The position numbers and the translations under genes were made by a program. Of a DNA stretch of 58,417 nt, positions 9,404 to 19,022 are shown piece after piece. Each line of letters opens with the position of its first letter. Position 1 is the first letter of the stretch. The notes under the pieces were generated by a model that worked only from the letters and a program-made list of their open reading frames with translations, had not been told where the DNA came from and did no database searches. Source of the stretch: Promethearchaeota archaeon (GTDB lineage Archaea > Asgardarchaeota > Lokiarchaeia > Sigynarchaeales > SOKP01); the NCBI GenBank assembly GCA_019057775.1, contig JAHLWT010000005.1:1-58417 (forward strand), read 5' to 3'.

Positions 9404-10464
9404 TATTCTAAGACGTTCATATACTTTTTAATATCAGATTCTTCACTTTCAGCTAATTTTTCATACTCTTTAGGTATTGCACAACAAGCAGAAAAAAACT
9501 TAAATTCTATTTCAGGATTTATTTCTTTTAGCCAGATTAATGTATCTCGAGAGGGTATTTCAATCCTTGTAATTCCAGCTTTAATTGCATATTTCTCGAT
9601 TTTAGTTTTTATATTTCCTCGAGGTCTCATGCACCCTAATGAAATTTCAGTATCTGGAAAAACAAATCTTAATGTAGCTATTACTTTTGCTATATCAGCC
9701 GGCTTAGGTGTATCAAATTTGGCTTTAGAATTTTTAGGAGGAACTAAAACTATTATAACTATTAGAGAAGGATTAAGTTTAATATCTTTAATAAATTTAA
9801 TGGAATCTAATTCTTTATGGAGTTTACCATAGTATAATCCAACACATAAATGAGGAACGATATTTAAATTATATTTTTGTAATAAATCAATGGCTCTCTT
9901 GTATTCATCTAATTCTATATCTAAGTGATAAATATCCTGAACTATTTCGGTATCCATATTGATATCAAAAGATACTATGTCAACATTTGCATTTGCAAGT
10001 TTATGTGCGGTTTCTTCATTTAATAACCCTGTATGAGTATTAATAATTAGATTTGTTTTGCTCTTGATTTTTTTTATAACATCCAAGAAATCTAATAATG
10101 GTACTGAACCATCAGGATTACTTCCTCCTGAAATCAGAGCACCAACACCATTATTTTCATATAAATCTAAGAGGAACTTTTCCAAATCGCTTTTCTCTAA
10201 AATTTGTTTCATTCCACTTAAATATTTCTTATTACAATGTTCACATTCTAAAGAACAATCACCACCAGTTATACTAATGGCGGGAAATTTCTTAGTAGGA
10301 TTAAATATTTTCATTCTATTTCCAAAGTTTTTTTGCGTCATTTCTTGAGCGGTTTTAAGAAAAGGACTTAAATCTTTATCATCTAATTCTAAAAATTGTG
10401 AAAAATCTGACCATAAAGCTGATCCAGATTTAATAACATTTAAGAGATTTAATTTTTTATTCAT
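9403..10464 (-). CDS. Radical SAM lipoyl synthase component (LipS1/LipS2 type)
   Basis: A 353-residue radical SAM enzyme with the cluster motif C-x3-C-x2-C (CSLECEHC, about residues 74-81) and biotin-synthase-like barrel repeats. A C-terminal pair of Cys (SACC) could bind an auxiliary cluster. It resembles the archaeal 'homolog of biotin synthetase' family. In Thermococcus, two such proteins, LipS1 and LipS2, together insert the sulfurs of lipoate. Here one lies on each side of a lipoate ligase gene, which strongly supports that role. I cannot say which of the two is LipS1 and which LipS2. The ATG sits within the end of the ligase gene (8-base overlap), so the two are co-translated. Confidence 0.78.
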   Translation of the reverse strand: MNKKLNLLNVIKSGSALWSDFSQFLELDDKDLSPFLKTAQEMTQKNFGNRMKIFNPTKKFPAISITGGDCSLECEHCNKKYLSGMKQILEKSDLEKFLLDLYENNGVGALISGGSNPDGSVPLLDFLDVIKKIKSKTNLIINTHTGLLNEETAHKLANANVDIVSFDINMDTEIVQDIYHLDIELDEYKRAIDLLQKYNLNIVPHLCVGLYYGKLHKELDSIKFIKDIKLNPSLIVIIVLVPPKNSKAKFDTPKPADIAKVIATLRFVFPDTEISLGCMRPRGNIKTKIEKYAIKAGITRIEIPSRDTLIWLKEINPEIEFKFFSACCAIPKEYEKLAESEESDIKKYMNVLE

Positions 10465-11236
10465 ATTTTTTTAACCAATTTATGTTAGAATATTTATCTT
10501 TGATTAACTTTTTAGCCAACTTTATCTCATTTTTGTAAAGACTTCCTTCTTCTAATTCAATTCCTAATGCATTTCCAAATCCACGTTTAAGTGAATTAAC
10601 CAGTTTTATTTCCTCATAATTAAGAATGTGGTCCTTGATTCCTACACATTTGGATCTGACTGATTTTACCATTCTTGTTTTTCCAACGTTTTCTGGCGCT
10701 TTTAAAACTGAATACATTAAATCAGGATCAATTTCTAATAATATTGTACCATGTTGAAGAATACACCCTTTTGTCCTTACTTGAGCATTCCCTGAGAATT
10801 TTTTTCCATCAAGTAAAATTGCAGGGCAATGGATAAGCCCTTTTTCTGTTTCCAAGCCCAATATTTGTAATCCTGTAAGAATACCTTGAGTAACAAGTTC
10901 ATATTGTTCTATTACTTTTCTAGCTCCCAAATCTTCTAAGAATTTTATGGGACATATTATTGAATAAGTTATTTCTCGAAATTCATCATGAAATATCGCC
11001 CCTCCACCCGTAATACGCCTCACGACGTTAAACTTTTTTTCATTAGTAAAATCAATATTTATTTCAGCTGACAAGCTTTGATTTCTCCCAATACTAGCAG
11101 TTGAAGGTTTCCACTTATAAAATCTTAAAGTATTGGGTGATTTTTTTCTGATTACATTTTGTAGGATAGCTTCATCTAAAGCCATATTTAAAAATCCATT
11201 ATTGACTTCCAATGGGAGAAAACGCCAATTTTTCAT
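10457..11236 (-). CDS. lplA: Lipoate/octanoate-protein ligase, LplA family
   Basis: A 259-residue LplA-family protein that attaches lipoate or octanoate to the Lys of lipoyl domains. Visible motifs are RRITGGGAIFHD (the acyl-binding Gly loop) near residues 74-85 and the catalytic Lys in LDGKKFSGNAQVR near 142-154. A short C-terminal helix (KNEIKLAKKLIKDKYSNINW) looks like a reduced version of the accessory domain. It lies between two radical SAM lipoyl synthase genes and overlaps the downstream one by 8 bases, so ligation and sulfur insertion are encoded as one unit. The probable client GcvH is encoded at the right end of the window. Confidence 0.92.
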   Translation of the reverse strand: MKNWRFLPLEVNNGFLNMALDEAILQNVIRKKSPNTLRFYKWKPSTASIGRNQSLSAEINIDFTNEKKFNVVRRITGGGAIFHDEFREITYSIICPIKFLEDLGARKVIEQYELVTQGILTGLQILGLETEKGLIHCPAILLDGKKFSGNAQVRTKGCILQHGTILLEIDPDLMYSVLKAPENVGKTRMVKSVRSKCVGIKDHILNYEEIKLVNSLKRGFGNALGIELEEGSLYKNEIKLAKKLIKDKYSNINWLKKYE

Positions 11237-11252
11237 GATTATTTATATATAT

Positions 11253-12251
11253 TTAATTAACAAATTCTTTTAACATATCATAAATATCTTTCTTTTCAAA
11301 TTCATTTAGTTCTCTAGGATAATTATAAATCGAACCTGATGGCTTTGAAGTATAATATGGGCGATTACATCCTGGACAACCTGAAGTATAAAACGCTTCA
11401 GTATTATAAATAATATTTTTAAATTCTCTTCTATTAATTTTAATGTTTAAAAGCTCACCTCTTGTATCAAATTTGAAATCTTTTAAAGACTTTTCCAAAT
11501 TAACTATAAGATATCTTCCTAATTGTAATTTTCGAAAATTTTGAAGTTGAGGTTGAGTTAGGTTTTCAAATTTTGTTCCCTTGATTGGTGTAAATGCAAA
11601 AAGTGATATTAATATCCCTAAATTATCGAGCTCTTCAATTCGTTCTATTACATCTTTTTCAGTTTCTCCTAATCCTATTATTAAATGAGTACTTACTGAA
11701 CCTTTTGAGAAAATTTCTAAAGCCTCTTTTAATTTTTGGAAATGTTCCTCCCAATTGTATGGGCCATCAACTTCGCTTCCTTTGATTTTTTTAAATATCT
11801 CTGGATTTGCTCCATCTAAAGCAATTCCTATTCTTTGGACATCTAATCTTTTTAAATCTATGATTTTCTCTTTTGACATTGGAGGTATTGCAACAGAAAT
11901 AGGAATTTTTGAAATTTGTTTAATCTCGGTAATGATATATTTTAAATCATTAAAATTTTCTGGGTAATTTAATGTTTGGATGCATATTCTCATAAACTTT
12001 TTTGCTGATGGTAATTCTTTTAATTTCCTTAAAAAATCTTTAAATGAAAATAATGGCCAACTAATTCTGGAAAGTTTTTCTATTGAACTTTCTGAGGATC
12101 TTGCTTGTGGGCAAAAACCACAATTTGCTAAACAGTGACCCTCTTTGAAAGTCATGATATAACAAGTAGTTGGAAGATCTTTAAATTTACTTCTAAAATC
12201 TAAACTTAAAACAGAAGCACTTCCTACAGATACTCTAATTTTCTCTATCAT
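11253..12251 (-). CDS. Radical SAM lipoyl synthase component (LipS1/LipS2 type), first gene of operon
   Basis: A 332-residue radical SAM protein of the biotin-synthase-related group. The cluster motif C-x3-C-x2-C is CLANCGFC at about residues 40-47. A second Cys set near the C-terminus (SGCPGCNRPYYTS, about 290-302) may hold an auxiliary iron-sulfur cluster that donates sulfur. Together with the other radical SAM gene of this operon it matches the archaeal LipS1/LipS2 pair. It is the promoter-proximal gene, 16 bases ahead of lplA, and is divergent from leuS. Family assignment is from motif and context; which paralogue it is remains open. Confidence 0.78.
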   Translation of the reverse strand: MIEKIRVSVGSASVLSLDFRSKFKDLPTTCYIMTFKEGHCLANCGFCPQARSSESSIEKLSRISWPLFSFKDFLRKLKELPSAKKFMRICIQTLNYPENFNDLKYIITEIKQISKIPISVAIPPMSKEKIIDLKRLDVQRIGIALDGANPEIFKKIKGSEVDGPYNWEEHFQKLKEALEIFSKGSVSTHLIIGLGETEKDVIERIEELDNLGILISLFAFTPIKGTKFENLTQPQLQNFRKLQLGRYLIVNLEKSLKDFKFDTRGELLNIKINRREFKNIIYNTEAFYTSGCPGCNRPYYTSKPSGSIYNYPRELNEFEKKDIYDMLKEFVN

Positions 12252-12295
12252 AATTAAAGGTCATAATAAACTAGTAAAATTAAGTTTTATTCCTT

Positions 12296-12310
12296 CAAAT
12301 TATAAATTTT
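12296..12310 (-). promoter_or_regulatory. Candidate TATA box of the lipoyl/F420 operon
   Basis: On the minus strand this AT stretch reads AAAAATTTATAATTT, a good archaeal TATA element, about 45-60 bases upstream of the ATG at 12251. It is the only TATA-like site in the divergent leuS intergenic region that is well placed for the operon. The transcription start is not known. Confidence 0.4.
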
Positions 12311-12460
12311 TATGAAGATTATAATTGTTATTATTCAGAGATTATAAAATTTTTCATCATTTTATTATTAATTAGATTTTTACAAAAAGATTTATTGAAC
12401 CAATTATTAAAATATCAAAATATAATTACCTAAGAAGCTTTAGAAGGAGTCCCGTGTTTT

Positions 12461-15241
12461 ATGATCAAATATGATCCTAACAAAATTGAAAAAAAATGGC
12501 AAAAAAAATGGGAAACTGATAAGATATTTAATGTTAATGAGGATTCGAAGAAACAAAAATATTACGTATTAGAAATGTATCCATATCCCACGTCCGCACT
12601 ACATATGGGTCATTTACGTAATTATTCAATTGGAGACTCTTTCGCTCGATTTAAACGAATGAATGGTTATAATGTGCTTTATCCAATGGGTTATGATTCA
12701 TTTGGACTGCCTGCAGAGAATGCAGCTATAGATCATGGAGCTATTCCTGAGGAATGGACAGATAAGAATATTAAAGCAATTATTGAACAACAAAAACGGA
12801 TAGGTCTATCTTATGATTGGACCCGACTTATTTTTAGCCATTCAATTGATTATTATAAATGGGACCAATGGTTCTTTCTTAAATTTTTTGAAAAAGGGCT
12901 TGCGTACCGAGAAAAGAGCTATGTTAATTGGTGTCCTAAATGCAACACTGTTTTAGCAAATGAACAAGTGTTAGGTGGAAAATGTTGGCGTTGTAATGAA
13001 ACAGTAGAACAAAATTTCTTAACTCAATGGTTTTTAAAAATTAGATCTTATGCTGAAGAATTGCTTAATGGCTTAGAAAAAGTTGATTGGCCTGAAAAAG
13101 TAAAAATTATGCAGCGAAACTGGATTGGACGGTCTGTTGGATGTATTATCCGGTTTCCAATAGTGGGTGAAAAAAGAACAATCAATATCTTTACTACAAG
13201 ACCAGACACTCTCTATGGAGTGACCTTTATGGTTTTTTCTCCTGAACATCCTTGGGTGCGAGATTGGGTAAAAGGAACTGTTTACGAAAAAGATTTTGAA
13301 TTTTTTTATAATGAGGTAATGAAACAAGATAGGTTCGAAAGAACTAATTTAGAAATAGAAAAAAAAGGATTATTTATAGGAAAATATGCTGTAATTCCAT
13401 TTACTAATGAGGAAGTCCCCATTTATATAGGGAATTTTGTGATTTATGAATATGGTGCGGGTGCTGTGATGGCGGTACCGGCACATGATCAAAGAGATTT
13501 TGAATTTGCGAAGGAATATAATATACCTATTAAAATCGTAATTCAACCTTTTGATTTTGAGCTAAAATCGGAAAAAATGACAAGAGCCTATGAAAGCGAT
13601 GGAATATTGTGTAACTCTGATGAATTTGACGGCATTGAAAATCGAAGTGCCATTAATGCTATAACAGAGAAACTTGAGAAAATAGGAATGGGAGAACCAT
13701 CAATAAATTATAAACTGAGGGATTGGTTAATATCCCGTCAGCGTTATTGGGGGTGCCCGATTCCAATAATTTATTGTAAGGATTGTGGAACGATGCCAGT
13801 TCCATATGAAGACTTACCTGTTTTGTTACCTAAAGATGTAAAATTCACAGGTAAGGGAAATCCATTGGAAACAAGCGAAAGTTTTATCAACACACAATGT
13901 CCAAAGTGCGGTAAAATGGGTAGGCGTGAAACAGATACTATGGATACATTTATAGACAGTTCTTGGTATTTTTTCCGTTTTGCTGATCCCTTAACGACTG
14001 ATTTTCCATATAGGAAAAAGATTGTTGATTATTGGATGAATGTAGATCAATATATTGGAGGTATTGAGCATGCAATAATGCATCTGCTTTATGCTAGGTT
14101 TTTTACTAAGGTTACAAGAGATTTAGGTCTTCATTCATTTGATGAACCATTTCAACGATTACTGACACAAGGAATGATAAATAAAGCCCATCCATACTGT
14201 TCTAAATGTGGAACTTTTGCAATTAAGGCATATATGAGTGAGGAAAAATGTAATCGATGTGGAACAACATATTCGTTAAAAAGCGTTAAGATGAGTAAAA
14301 GCCTTGGTAATACTGTAGATCCCATTGGAATTATGAAAGAATATGGAGCTGATGCAGCAAGATTTTTCATCCTTTTTGGTGCCAGTCCTGTATCAGGATT
14401 AGAATGGTCTGATGACGGAGTTGATTATGCTTTCAAATTTATAAGAAATACATTCTTAATGTTAGCTGAACCTCTGGAAAATAAAAGAAGTAATTATACA
14501 ATTAGTGATACTCTAATAAAATATATTTTAAATAAAACGTTAAAAGATTTTACAGAGAATATAGAAAGAATAGCGATTAGGAGTGCAGTTAATAATATTA
14601 TTCAATTTACTGCTGAGTTAAGTAAATATAAAAATGAGGGCGTTCACGAAGAAGTTTTTGACGAGTGTAAAGAAAAATTAGTTTTAATGCTCCATCCAAT
14701 TGCACCGCATATGACTGAAGAATTATGGGAAATTATGGGTAAAAAAAATTATGTTAGCTTAAACCCATGGCCAAAAATCGATAACGAAGTACTAACAAAA
14801 GAATTTGATTACAAATGGAAACTTATGAATAATATCGTAGGTGATATAAATAACATCAAGTTAGTGCTCAAAAAAGATAAAATCGAGAAAATAAAAATAA
14901 TTATTGCTGAATCGTGGAAACTTAAATTTTATACAAAACTAATCTCAATGTTGGAAGATACAATGGATTCGGGAATGATAATTAAAAAATTTATGCAAGA
15001 TAATGATCTTAAACAACACGGAAAATTAATCAGTCAAATTGTTAGAAAAATATTGAAAAATGTTGGGAAATTTTCTAAATTTGTATTCTCCGCTGATGAT
15101 GAGTATCAATTCTTTGAAGAAATTAAACCAATCATTATGAAGAAATTTGATTGTAAAGTAGAAATTATCCATGAAAGAGAGTCATCAGAACAAAAATCTA
15201 AACAATCACTCCCTGGCAAACCCGCAATTATAATTAAATAA
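12461..15241 (+). CDS. leuS: Leucyl-tRNA synthetase, bacterial type, with extra zinc ribbon
   Basis: LeuRS charges tRNA-Leu. The 926-residue protein has HMGH at 48-51, GLPAENAA after the first strand, a zinc module (CPKC...CWRC, about 165-185), the CP1 editing domain ([14 protein letters not shown] and [12 protein letters not shown]) and KMSKS at 610-614. Domain order and motifs are those of bacterial LeuRS rather than the archaeal/eukaryotic form, which suggests transfer from bacteria. Just ahead of KMSKS, where bacterial enzymes have a variable LeuRS-specific insert, lies a second Cys4 ribbon (CSKC...CNRC). A clear ribosome-binding site, GAAGGAGT at 12443-12450, precedes the ATG. A C-terminal region of ~60 residues after the anticodon-binding domain ends in a basic tail. 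Confidence 0.96.
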   Translation: MIKYDPNKIEKKWQKKWETDKIFNVNEDSKKQKYYVLEMYPYPTSALHMGHLRNYSIGDSFARFKRMNGYNVLYPMGYDSFGLPAENAAIDHGAIPEEWTDKNIKAIIEQQKRIGLSYDWTRLIFSHSIDYYKWDQWFFLKFFEKGLAYREKSYVNWCPKCNTVLANEQVLGGKCWRCNETVEQNFLTQWFLKIRSYAEELLNGLEKVDWPEKVKIMQRNWIGRSVGCIIRFPIVGEKRTINIFTTRPDTLYGVTFMVFSPEHPWVRDWVKGTVYEKDFEFFYNEVMKQDRFERTNLEIEKKGLFIGKYAVIPFTNEEVPIYIGNFVIYEYGAGAVMAVPAHDQRDFEFAKEYNIPIKIVIQPFDFELKSEKMTRAYESDGILCNSDEFDGIENRSAINAITEKLEKIGMGEPSINYKLRDWLISRQRYWGCPIPIIYCKDCGTMPVPYEDLPVLLPKDVKFTGKGNPLETSESFINTQCPKCGKMGRRETDTMDTFIDSSWYFFRFADPLTTDFPYRKKIVDYWMNVDQYIGGIEHAIMHLLYARFFTKVTRDLGLHSFDEPFQRLLTQGMINKAHPYCSKCGTFAIKAYMSEEKCNRCGTTYSLKSVKMSKSLGNTVDPIGIMKEYGADAARFFILFGASPVSGLEWSDDGVDYAFKFIRNTFLMLAEPLENKRSNYTISDTLIKYILNKTLKDFTENIERIAIRSAVNNIIQFTAELSKYKNEGVHEEVFDECKEKLVLMLHPIAPHMTEELWEIMGKKNYVSLNPWPKIDNEVLTKEFDYKWKLMNNIVGDINNIKLVLKKDKIEKIKIIIAESWKLKFYTKLISMLEDTMDSGMIIKKFMQDNDLKQHGKLISQIVRKILKNVGKFSKFVFSADDEYQFFEEIKPIIMKKFDCKVEIIHERESSEQKSKQSLPGKPAIIIK

Positions 15242-15406
15242 AATGATTTTATTTGTTTTGCTTAGTTATATAATACAAATCGAGTGCTTTAAATCCTGGA
15301 TTATTAAGTTAAGATTAAAAAAATTATTATAAATTTGAAAATAATTCAACTTGTCAAAAAATTGGTTTAATTTAATTTTAAATAAAGGAACTGTTGTAAT
15401 TAAAAA

Positions 15407-16276
15407 ATGACTATTTACGAATTAAGTATAATTTCTACAACAGGTTTTCCCTATTTCAATAGTGTAATTAAACCTATACCTGAAGGTGTTAAAGTATATC
15501 TTAGGTTTTTCGATTTTTCTAAAGATAAATCAACAATTCAAGATCAATTAGACCTTGATTCTAAATTCGATCTTACTGCTGGTTTAATCTCAGCATTATT
15601 TGAATTTGCTAGAAATATAGATAAAAAAATAGAAGTGCTTGAGTTCAAACCAAAAAAATATAAAAAGCCACTAATTAAGAATGACGTTGAAGAAAGTATT
15701 CTGGGAGATGTGTTGATTACAACCCAAACAGAATCCTTTTTACTTCATAAATCTGTTCGTGAAAAAATAAAATTAATTTATAATCTCTTTATCAATTCTA
15801 AGTTACCTCTTGATTCAGCTGATAGCATTCAGAATAATGAAGAAAATAAGATCGTTGAGATCTTAACAGATTCTTTAGCTAAACAAAATATTTTAAATAA
15901 CCAAGATGAACTAAAGAATTTAGCTCATGATTTTTTAGGTGAAATGAGTGATTATGGGCTTTGGGGTATATCTATTGCTTCATTTGATCTTTCCCCCATA
16001 ATCTCTTTTGGAAAGAAATTTTCATTAGAAAACATCAATTCTATATTGAGACATATTGGGTACATTCCTGAGATAACTCCTTTGGAATGGATATATAGAC
16101 AATCCTTTTTTTCTGAGGAACAGATTCAAGTTTGTATTATAAAATCAGATACCGGACCTACAGTTGAAGAAATGTTATTTGAACCATACTTTTACTTACT
16201 TATTGCTGATCCTTTAAGTTATTTTGGTGAATTCCCTTCAAAACTCGCTTTAGGTTTTAATAATATTCTTGGTTAA
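15407..16276 (+). CDS. Unknown protein with longin/roadblock-like N-terminus
   Basis: A 289-residue soluble protein I cannot assign firmly. Residues 1-70 start with a strand-turn-strand (YELSIISTTGFPYFN), then a region ending in LTAGLISALFEFARNI and a beta-strand IEVLEF. That order is what longin-like and Asgard roadblock-type small domains show (a first beta hairpin, then a helix carrying G-L-x-S-A-L). The remaining ~190 residues are mixed alpha/beta with no recognisable motif. It is alone on its strand between leuS and the convergent tpiA. Asgard genomes encode many longin-like proteins next to small GTPases, so a role as GTPase partner is possible but is only an inference. Confidence 0.6.
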   Translation: MTIYELSIISTTGFPYFNSVIKPIPEGVKVYLRFFDFSKDKSTIQDQLDLDSKFDLTAGLISALFEFARNIDKKIEVLEFKPKKYKKPLIKNDVEESILGDVLITTQTESFLLHKSVREKIKLIYNLFINSKLPLDSADSIQNNEENKIVEILTDSLAKQNILNNQDELKNLAHDFLGEMSDYGLWGISIASFDLSPIISFGKKFSLENINSILRHIGYIPEITPLEWIYRQSFFSEEQIQVCIIKSDTGPTVEEMLFEPYFYLLIADPLSYFGEFPSKLALGFNNILG

Positions 16277-16318
16277 CGAATTTTGATTTAAAATCCTTCT
16301 TTTTCTTAAAACTAATTA

Positions 16319-17086
16319 TTAATTTGTGCTTAAAGCGGCTTTGATTATTTTACTAAACGAATCTGCTTGAAGAGAAGCTCCCCCGACTAAACCACCATCA
16401 ATATTTTCCATATTAAACAAACTCTTAGCGTTGGATGGTTTAACTGATCCCCCATACTGTATTCTCATTGAATTTGAGATATTTTTATCGAACATTCTAG
16501 ATAACCGGTCACGAATAAAAATATGAATATCTTCTGCTTGCTCAGGTGTAGCTGTTTTACCAGTACCAATTGCCCAAATAGGTTCATATGCTATAACTGT
16601 TTTTAACATTTCATCATTACTAAGGTCTTTAAAAGTTTCTTTAATCTGAAATTCAATTATATTTTCCGTGTTTCCTGATTCTCTTTCTTCCAAATGTTCT
16701 CCTATACACACAATTGGTTTCAAATCCATTAATAATGCCTTTTTAAGTTTTTTATTGATTAGAGCATCTGTTTCTTTGAAGATATCTCTTCGTTCACTAT
16801 GTCCTAAAATCACGTATTGAACTCCTATTTCTTTTAAAAAATTAGATGAAATTTCTCCAGTAAATGCACCTTTTTCTTCAAAATACATGTTTTGTGCTCC
16901 TATTTTGATATTTGTATCTTTAGTAATAATACATGCTTTGCTTAAAGTTGTATATGGTGGAGCAACTACTATGTCAACATCTTCTATTGATTCTATTAAA
17001 GGAATTAAACTTTCTAACATTTTTTGAGTTTCAATGAGTGTACCTTTATTCATTTTCCAATTTCCACCAATAATTGGTATTCTCAA
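16319..17086 (-). CDS. tpiA: Triosephosphate isomerase, bacterial/eukaryotic type
   Basis: TpiA interconverts dihydroxyacetone phosphate and glyceraldehyde 3-phosphate in glycolysis/gluconeogenesis. The 255-residue protein has the catalytic Lys in GGNWKMN (Lys 11), the His in GHSERR, the base Glu in AYEPIWAIGTG and the phosphate loop GGSV/GGLVGGASL. This is the ~250-residue bacterial/eukaryotic form, not the shorter ~225-residue archaeal TIM. The start is a TTG at 17084-17086, supported by a strong AGGAGGG ribosome-binding site at 17094-17100 with a 7-base gap. Confidence 0.96.
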   Translation of the reverse strand: MRIPIIGGNWKMNKGTLIETQKMLESLIPLIESIEDVDIVVAPPYTTLSKACIITKDTNIKIGAQNMYFEEKGAFTGEISSNFLKEIGVQYVILGHSERRDIFKETDALINKKLKKALLMDLKPIVCIGEHLEERESGNTENIIEFQIKETFKDLSNDEMLKTVIAYEPIWAIGTGKTATPEQAEDIHIFIRDRLSRMFDKNISNSMRIQYGGSVKPSNAKSLFNMENIDGGLVGGASLQADSFSKIIKAALSTN

Positions 17087-17093
17087 TTAATTT

Positions 17094-17100
17094 CCCTCCT
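17094..17100 (-). promoter_or_regulatory. Shine-Dalgarno site fixing the TTG start of tpiA
   Basis: The minus strand reads AGGAGGG, spaced 7 bases from the TTG at 17086. It is one of the strongest ribosome-binding sites in the window and decides the non-ATG start. Confidence 0.7.
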
Positions 17101-17218
17101 GATTATTGATAAATTTTAACACATAAATTTTACTTATAATTCACTTATAGTTTTAGTCTATAAAATACTAACGACAACTTAGAAAAAAATGATTCAGAAG
17201 GTAAATTTTTATAAGAAA

Positions 17219-17722
17219 TTATTCAGATTTAGGAAGTTTTTCGGGTAATTTTGTTGCTGTTAAAAGCTTTTTTACCTCATCAGTATCTGGAGGGATAATT
17301 GCTGGTAATCCTAACTGTGTCCGTCTTCTTTCTATTGCAGGTTGCATTGGAATTGCTTTTCCATGTTCCAGAACGGTTGAGGCTTGACCCGTATAATGAA
17401 CAGGAGCTTCTCCCCTTTCTACACTCATGTTTTTTAAAATCGTAAATATTTCAGTAAGTTCAACTTTTTGAGGACAGACCTCGTCACATGTATCACAAAC
17501 AGTACAACCCCAGATATTAAAAGAATTTTCTGCTCCAAATATTTTCTCTTTTAAACCCAATAACGCATCCAATATTAAGCGTCTTGGGTTATATCTACCT
17601 TCAGTAACTTGTGCTACAGGGCATGCACCGCTACATGTTGCACATTGGTAACAATATGCTAAAGTATTACCAATATCATTACTAAGAATTTGGTTTCTAA
17701 AATTAAAATCTATAGTTGCCAT
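17219..17722 (-). CDS. hdrC: Heterodisulfide reductase subunit C-like iron-sulfur protein
   Basis: A 167-residue HdrC-like protein with two [4Fe-4S] motifs: Cys 24, 27, 30, 34 (CYQCATCSGACP) and Cys 73, 76, 79, 83 (CTVCDTCDEVCP). The C-terminal KAIPMQPAIERRR stretch is typical of HdrC. HdrC passes electrons between flavin-bifurcating HdrA and the disulfide-reducing HdrB. Neither partner is encoded in this window, so the subunit is orphaned here; it could serve an HdrABC encoded elsewhere or another ferredoxin-linked oxidoreductase. Confidence 0.88.
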   Translation of the reverse strand: MATIDFNFRNQILSNDIGNTLAYCYQCATCSGACPVAQVTEGRYNPRRLILDALLGLKEKIFGAENSFNIWGCTVCDTCDEVCPQKVELTEIFTILKNMSVERGEAPVHYTGQASTVLEHGKAIPMQPAIERRRTQLGLPAIIPPDTDEVKKLLTATKLPEKLPKSE

Positions 17723-17969
17723 TTCAATATATTTATTTTTCTTGATATTATGTATTATAACTATTTTTCGATTTTAAAATTAATTTTTTTAGAATTCAAT
17801 CTTTATTTCATTAAAATAACATTACCACATTAAAGCTTAATTTTAAATAGATAATAATTGGATTTTATCATAGTTTATCTCACGTAGAATAATTTTTTAT
17901 AATAATTAAAAATAATAAAAAGAATGAATAATTTTTCTTATTATACTAAAATTATTAAAATAACTGTTT

Positions 17970-18338
17970 ATGGATGATATTTCATTGAATATCGAAAAAT
18001 TGAATGAATTTGGTTTGAAGATTACCGAAGAAATGAAACTTGGTAAAACCGTCTTGGATGTATACACTGTTTGGTGTGGACCTTGTAAATTTATTAGCCC
18101 GATTTTAGAAAAGTTTAAAGAAGAAGGTATTATCAATTTACTAAAGACTGACCTTGACCAGAATCGCCCTCTTGGAGAATTATTTGGAATAACTGCTATC
18201 CCTACTCTACTCTTCTTTAACAATGGAGAACTCTTAAATCATCCTATTGAAGTCCAGGGACAATTACTTGTGAAAAACGGTATTATGGTTGGAGCCGCAG
18301 GAGAACAAGTATTACGTGAAATTATTTCCAAAATGTAA
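17970..18338 (+). CDS. Thioredoxin
   Basis: A 122-residue thioredoxin-fold protein with the active-site WCGPC at residues 35-39, the cis-Pro loop TAIPTLLFF and a typical C-terminal helix. It would reduce protein disulfides in the cytosol. It is divergent from the hdrC gene, with ~250 bases between them. The first 25 residues replace the usual first strand with a helix. The antisense open frame at 17906-18223 has no family features and is a shadow of this gene. Confidence 0.92.
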   Translation: MDDISLNIEKLNEFGLKITEEMKLGKTVLDVYTVWCGPCKFISPILEKFKEEGIINLLKTDLDQNRPLGELFGITAIPTLLFFNNGELLNHPIEVQGQLLVKNGIMVGAAGEQVLREIISKM

Positions 18339-18507
18339 TTTTATATGAATTTTTTCATTTTATCTTAATAACTATTTCTTTTACTTTTTTAACAGAATAC
18401 AGTAAAGCTAGTAAATAATACAAATAAACTATGATTCAGATTAAAAATTTTTTATTTAATGTTATTTTTACAATATTTAATTAAATTTTAGGTTGGAAAA
18501 ATATAAA

Positions 18508-19020
18508 ATGAATTATTCGAGGAATGAGTTAATAAAAACGGAAGCAACAATGAACCAAATGAGGAATTCACTATATATTCTTGTACGCTTCATGGAGAAA
18601 AATGGAGTAAAGAATTCAACGGAGATTTTTAGAAGAATGGGGCGGAACATTGCGAGAACATATATTAATTATTGGAAACCAACTGATTTTATTAAAATAA
18701 GTAACTTAAAAGATGTCATTACAACGATTTATAAGAATGTATTAAATAGTACTATTTCGATTGAAATAAATGATACAGAAAAATTAGTTATCGTCCGAGA
18801 TTATAAATGTGCTTTATGTAAGTATCATTATGATGACGTAGAAATAGCAGGATGCGAAATTTTGTTAGGAATGATATCAGAATTTATTTATCTTATTAAT
18901 AAAGAATCAACAGAACAAAATTCTATATTTCTTGACCCAATTGAAGTAAAAGAATCCAGAGCTAATGGAAATAAATCATGTTTACAACTCTATAGTTATA
19001 AGATATCAGGGGAGGCATAA
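18508..19020 (+). CDS. V4R/TRAPP (Bet3)-like protein, short
   Basis: About 170 residues with the layout of the V4R/TRAPP fold: an N-terminal helical pair (FRRMGRNIARTYINYW), a CALC motif after a beta-strand (VIVRDYKCALC), a helix starting AGCEILLGMISEFI, and a final GNKSCLQLYSYKI strand. The next gene has the same blocks in the same order, so the two are ancient duplicates. In eukaryotes TRAPP subunits with this fold tether vesicles and act on Rab GTPases; in prokaryotes V4R domains are ligand or metal sensors. ATG 18508 is chosen; a TTG at 18493 in frame is too close to the AGGT motif to use it as a ribosome-binding site. The stop is 2 bases before the next ATG. Confidence 0.65.
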   Translation: MNYSRNELIKTEATMNQMRNSLYILVRFMEKNGVKNSTEIFRRMGRNIARTYINYWKPTDFIKISNLKDVITTIYKNVLNSTISIEINDTEKLVIVRDYKCALCKYHYDDVEIAGCEILLGMISEFIYLINKESTEQNSIFLDPIEVKESRANGNKSCLQLYSYKISGEA

Positions 19021-19022
19021 AA

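Noticed and set aside
9377..9832. A 151-codon plus-strand frame opposite the radical SAM gene
   Set aside because: It lies entirely opposite a well-supported gene with intact cluster motif and shows no signal or domain of its own.
17906..18223. A 105-codon open frame antisense to the thioredoxin gene
   Set aside because: It runs opposite a clear WCGPC thioredoxin and has no domain features; the same holds for antisense frames inside leuS, cofE, the GlcNAc-1-P transferase and OppF genes.
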